64,000 nt of DNA from Clostridium algifaecis (GTDB taxonomy: Bacteria > Bacillota > Clostridia > Clostridiales > Clostridiaceae): assembly GCF_017874415.1 (NCBI RefSeq), contig NZ_JAGGLM010000001.1, positions 1 through 64,000 of the forward strand, in the 5' to 3' direction. The position numbers were made by a program, and so were the translations under genes. Each line of letters begins with the position of its first letter. Positions within the stretch are counted from its first letter, which is position 1. This document shows positions 61,621 to 64,000 of the stretch, one piece after another. The notes below the pieces were generated by a model that searched no databases, was not told where the DNA came from, and saw only the letters and a list, made by a program, of their open reading frames with translations.

Positions 61621-61857
61621 ATGTATAACTATGCATCCTATATTTGTGGCATGCCATGTATGTATCCTACATCTTCAAGTACATTTTGTCCTATGAATCC
61701 ATATATGAGGTGTCCTATGGATTCCATGCAGATGCCAACATATCAGAATTATTCAATGAAAGATAATTATAAACATCAACACAAGGTAAAAAGTAACCAT
61801 AATAATTTTCAGCACTTAAAGATGAGAACTATAGATATAAATGATATAATAAATTAA
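61621..61857 (+). CDS. Cys/Met-rich small protein, unknown function
   Basis: A 78-residue protein. Residues 1-45 are rich in Met, Cys, Pro and Tyr, with C9, C13, C23 and C31 and repeated CPM-like steps (FCPMNPYMRCPMDSM). The second half is basic and His-rich (KHQHK) and ends DINDIIN. No signal peptide. Such composition could suit metal binding or spore-coat cross-linking, but neither is shown. ATG at 61621 behind GGGGGG. It follows flgG by 94 bases and ends at a strong terminator, so it may be in the flagellar transcript or on its own. Confidence 0.6.
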   Translation: MYNYASYICGMPCMYPTSSSTFCPMNPYMRCPMDSMQMPTYQNYSMKDNYKHQHKVKSNHNNFQHLKMRTIDINDIIN

Positions 61858-61889
61858 AAGAAAGCTGCCATTAAATGGCAGCTTTCTTT
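61858..61889 (+). terminator. Strong rho-independent terminator
   Basis: AAGAAAGCTGCCATT and its exact complement form a 15-bp stem, ending in TTTCTTTG. It directly follows the Cys/Met-rich gene and probably ends the flagellar transcription unit. Confidence 0.85.
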
Positions 61890-61902
61890 GTGTCGAATTT
61901 TA

Positions 61903-61931
61903 TTGACAAGCAGTAAGTAAGATGGTATTAT
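61903..61931 (+). promoter_or_regulatory. sigma-A promoter of cstA
   Basis: TTGACA at 61903-61908, a 17-base spacer and TATTAT at 61926-61931, about 105 bases before the start codon. Confidence 0.7.
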
Positions 61932-62037
61932 TTCAATACTATACTTTTAATATTATAACGTAGTAACTATAAAAAGGGGCTAATTTTATGGTTTTCTACA
62001 GTAATATTTCATTTAAATATTGGGGGCTGTATAAAAA

Positions 62038-63729
62038 ATGAATGGTTTACTTATGATTGGAATTGCTATCGTAGTTTTAGGAGGAGCATATCTTATTTAT
62101 GGCAGATGGCTTGCTAACAAATGGGGTATTGATCCTAAAGCTAAAACACCTGCATATACTAAGGAGGATGGGGAAGATTATATTCCAACTCCAAAAGGAG
62201 TAGTATTTTCTCACCAATTTTCATCTATTGCAGGTGCAGGTCCTGTAACAGGACCAATTATTGCTGCTATGTTTGGCTGGCTGCCGGTGCTTTTATGGAT
62301 TCTCATAGGAGGCATTTTCTTTGGAGCGGTTCATGATTTTGGAGCTATGTATGCATCTGTTAAAAATGAAGGAAAGACCATGGGTTATCTTATAGAACAG
62401 TATATAGGTAAAACAGGAAAAAAATTATTTTCCTTATTTGCCTGGGTGTTTTCATTACTGGTTATTGCTGCGTTTGCAGATATTGTTGCAACTACCTTCA
62501 ATGGATTCAAGCCAAATGGTAGTTTGAATACTCCAAATGCTGCTGCAGCTTCTATATCAATGCTGTTTATTGTAGTAGCAATGATATTTGGTTTATATAT
62601 TAAATATAGAAAGCCAAGTCAAAGGCTTGAGGCAGTTATAGGTTTAATTCTTTTGATTGCAATGTTAGCAGTTGGAATTGCATTTCCACTTTATTTTAGT
62701 AAAAATGTGTGGTTGGGTGTAGTATTTGTTTATCTTTTTCTTGCATCTATAACACCTATGTGGCTTTTGATGCAGCCAAGAGATTATTTAAGTGCTTTTT
62801 TACTTATTGCTATGATTGTAGGTGCTGTTTTAGGAGTAATAGTAGCAAATCCTTCTATGAATTTACCAGCATTTAATGGCTTTGAGGTGAAAGGAAAAAT
62901 GCTATTTCCTACTTTATTTATTACTATTGCATGTGGTGCTGTATCTGGATTTCATAGTTTAGTTTCATCAGGAACTTCATCAAAGCAGGTAAAAAATGAA
63001 AAGGACATGCTAGGAATAAGTTTTGGTGCAATGCTTGTTGAATCATTATTGGCAGTAGTAGCTCTTGTTGTTGCTGGTTCTGTTGCTGTTGGTGGAAAGC
63101 TGCCAGCTGGAACTCCATTTTCAATTTTTGCCGGATCTGTAGCAGGATTCCTTCAATTATTGGGTATTCCACAGCATATAGCTGTTTGTGTTATGACAAT
63201 GTGTATATCTGCTCTTGCACTGACATCTTTAGACTCTGTTGCACGTATTGGACGTATGGCTTTTCAGGAATTATTTTTAGATAATAATACAGATACAAGT
63301 AATATTTCAGCTTTTTCTAAGTTGATGAGTAACAAGTATGTTGCTACAATTATTACTCTTGCTGTTGGATTAATGCTTTCTCTTGGAGGATACAACAATG
63401 TTTGGCCATTATTTGGTTCAGCTAATCAATTACTTTCAGCATTAGTACTTATTACATTAGCTGTATTTCTTAGAGCCACTGGTCGTAAAGGCTTTATGCT
63501 CTGGGTTCCTATGTGTGTAATGTTAGTAGTTACTTTTACTGCATTAGTACAAGCTACTATCAGTATTTTAAAGAAGATATTTGTAACAAGTAATTTTGTA
63601 TTTCTTACAGATGGACTGCAACTGATATTTGCAATTTTGTTAATGGCTCTTGGACTTATGGTTGCTATTTCATGTTTCAAGAAGTTGCTTGGTAAAGATG
63701 AGGATGAAAATTTAAAAATAGAAGCATAA
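62038..63729 (+). CDS. cstA: Carbon starvation protein A, peptide/pyruvate-type transporter
   Basis: A 563-residue membrane protein with about 15-16 hydrophobic segments. The CstA hallmark region is FSHQFSSIAGAGPVTGPIIAA (about residue 58), followed by FFGAVHDFGAMYASVKNEGKT, and later SGTSSKQV and ALTSLDSVARIGRMAFQE. CstA family members import peptides or pyruvate when carbon is scarce; the Gram-positive length of about 560 fits. ATG at 62038, with GGGGGCTG upstream. Single gene between two terminators. Confidence 0.92.
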   Translation: MNGLLMIGIAIVVLGGAYLIYGRWLANKWGIDPKAKTPAYTKEDGEDYIPTPKGVVFSHQFSSIAGAGPVTGPIIAAMFGWLPVLLWILIGGIFFGAVHDFGAMYASVKNEGKTMGYLIEQYIGKTGKKLFSLFAWVFSLLVIAAFADIVATTFNGFKPNGSLNTPNAAAASISMLFIVVAMIFGLYIKYRKPSQRLEAVIGLILLIAMLAVGIAFPLYFSKNVWLGVVFVYLFLASITPMWLLMQPRDYLSAFLLIAMIVGAVLGVIVANPSMNLPAFNGFEVKGKMLFPTLFITIACGAVSGFHSLVSSGTSSKQVKNEKDMLGISFGAMLVESLLAVVALVVAGSVAVGGKLPAGTPFSIFAGSVAGFLQLLGIPQHIAVCVMTMCISALALTSLDSVARIGRMAFQELFLDNNTDTSNISAFSKLMSNKYVATIITLAVGLMLSLGGYNNVWPLFGSANQLLSALVLITLAVFLRATGRKGFMLWVPMCVMLVVTFTALVQATISILKKIFVTSNFVFLTDGLQLIFAILLMALGLMVAISCFKKLLGKDEDENLKIEA

Positions 63730-63735
63730 AAATAT

Positions 63736-63759
63736 AAGAGGCATTTTTTAATGCCTCTT
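63736..63759. terminator. Bidirectional terminator between cstA and ppaC
   Basis: AAGAGGCATT and AATGCCTCTT (10-bp perfect stem, TTTT loop), followed by TAGTTATTTT on the plus strand. It serves both convergent genes. Confidence 0.8.
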
Positions 63760-63773
63760 TAGTTATTTTAAGA

Positions 63774-64000
63774 TTATTTATTAATGTTAATTAAAGCACT
63801 AGTGAGTGGTGGAATAATCTGTTTTTTCCTTGATAGAACTCCAGGTACATAAGCGCTATTATCTGCTAATTTTACATCAAATGCTTGAGATATTACATCT
63901 TTGTATTTACCTATAGAAATTAATTCTGATCCACTTTTCAATATATTAGTAACCATGAATACCATTAATCCAAAGCCATCGCTTTTACACATTGATTCCA
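63774..64000 (-). CDS. ppaC: Manganese-dependent inorganic pyrophosphatase, C-terminal end (partial)
   Basis: The frame is open to the window edge, so only the last 75 or so residues are seen. They match the DHHA2 domain of family II pyrophosphatases: LMVFMVTNILKSGSELI, FDVKLADNSAYVPG and the substrate-binding loop LSRKKQIIPPL, which carries the Arg-Lys-Lys triplet. The full enzyme hydrolyses pyrophosphate to phosphate in the cytosol. The in-frame ATG at 63992 is internal. Confidence 0.88.
   Translation of the reverse strand, partial: ESMCKSDGFGLMVFMVTNILKSGSELISIGKYKDVISQAFDVKLADNSAYVPGVLSRKKQIIPPLTSALININK

Noticed and set aside
1-64000. CRISPR arrays, tRNA or rRNA genes, insertion sequences, prophage
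   Set aside because: No spaced repeats, cloverleaf sequences, transposase or phage genes were seen by reading; a covariance-model search could still find a small RNA.

Overview
The window is a low-GC chromosomal stretch from a motile Firmicute, almost certainly a Clostridium sensu stricto. The reasons are the AT-rich sequence, frequent TTG and GTG starts behind strong GGAGG-type ribosome binding sites, a class III fructose-bisphosphatase, a fused FliR-FlhB export protein, a DUF3867 protein and a Gram-positive CstA. I saw no rRNA, tRNA, transposase, prophage or CRISPR array. Species cannot be fixed from sequence reading alone.

Layout. 1-5.5 kb: the end of an AAA-like/PD-(D/E)XK protein, an FlxA-like protein, a MntA/HepT toxin-antitoxin pair, a chemoreceptor and a ComFB protein. 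Three of these genes carry flagellar sigma-28 (sigma-D) promoters. 5.5-7.8 kb: a PTS sugar permease behind a structured leader. 7.8-12.9 kb (minus strand): transporter, PucR-type regulator, N-carbamoyl amidohydrolase and dihydroorotase, which reads as a catabolic dihydroorotate-to-aspartate module. 13-23 kb: DUF3867, a YmfI-type EF-P modification reductase, a pseudo-receiver protein, a secreted CHAP/SH3 hydrolase, a RecB-nuclease/XPD-helicase fusion, the shikimate genes aroE-aroK-aroD and an L,D-transpeptidase. 22.8-28 kb: copper homeostasis (csoR-copA-copZ) and a separate Zn/Cd-type P-ATPase. 28-37.4 kb: fbp, cls, greA, a GntR-ABC module, dedA, dut, a metallo-hydrolase, a glyoxalase and a short SSB.

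37.6-61.5 kb is the motility region: flagellin, then one long flagellar operon flgB-flgC-fliE-fliF-fliG-fliH-fliI-fliJ-fliK-flgD-(TIGR02530)-flgE-flbD-fliL-fliO-fliP-fliQ-fliR/flhB-flhA-flhF-flhG-pilZ-sigD-DUF6115-(small membrane ORF)-flgF-flgG. It encodes rod, MS-ring, export apparatus, hook, a c-di-GMP PilZ effector and the sigma factor expected to read the sigma-28 promoters found at flagellin and at the 1-5 kb genes. motA/motB, fliM and fliN/fliY are not in the window. The window ends with a Cys/Met-rich small protein, cstA, and the C-terminal end of a Mn-dependent inorganic pyrophosphatase on the minus strand.

Most notable: the dihydroorotate-degradation cluster; a dispersed sigma-D regulon that includes a ComFB protein; an overlooked small membrane ORF inside the flagellar operon with an apparent ATT start; a receiver domain with Glu in place of the phospho-Asp; and a two-hairpin leader ahead of the PTS gene.
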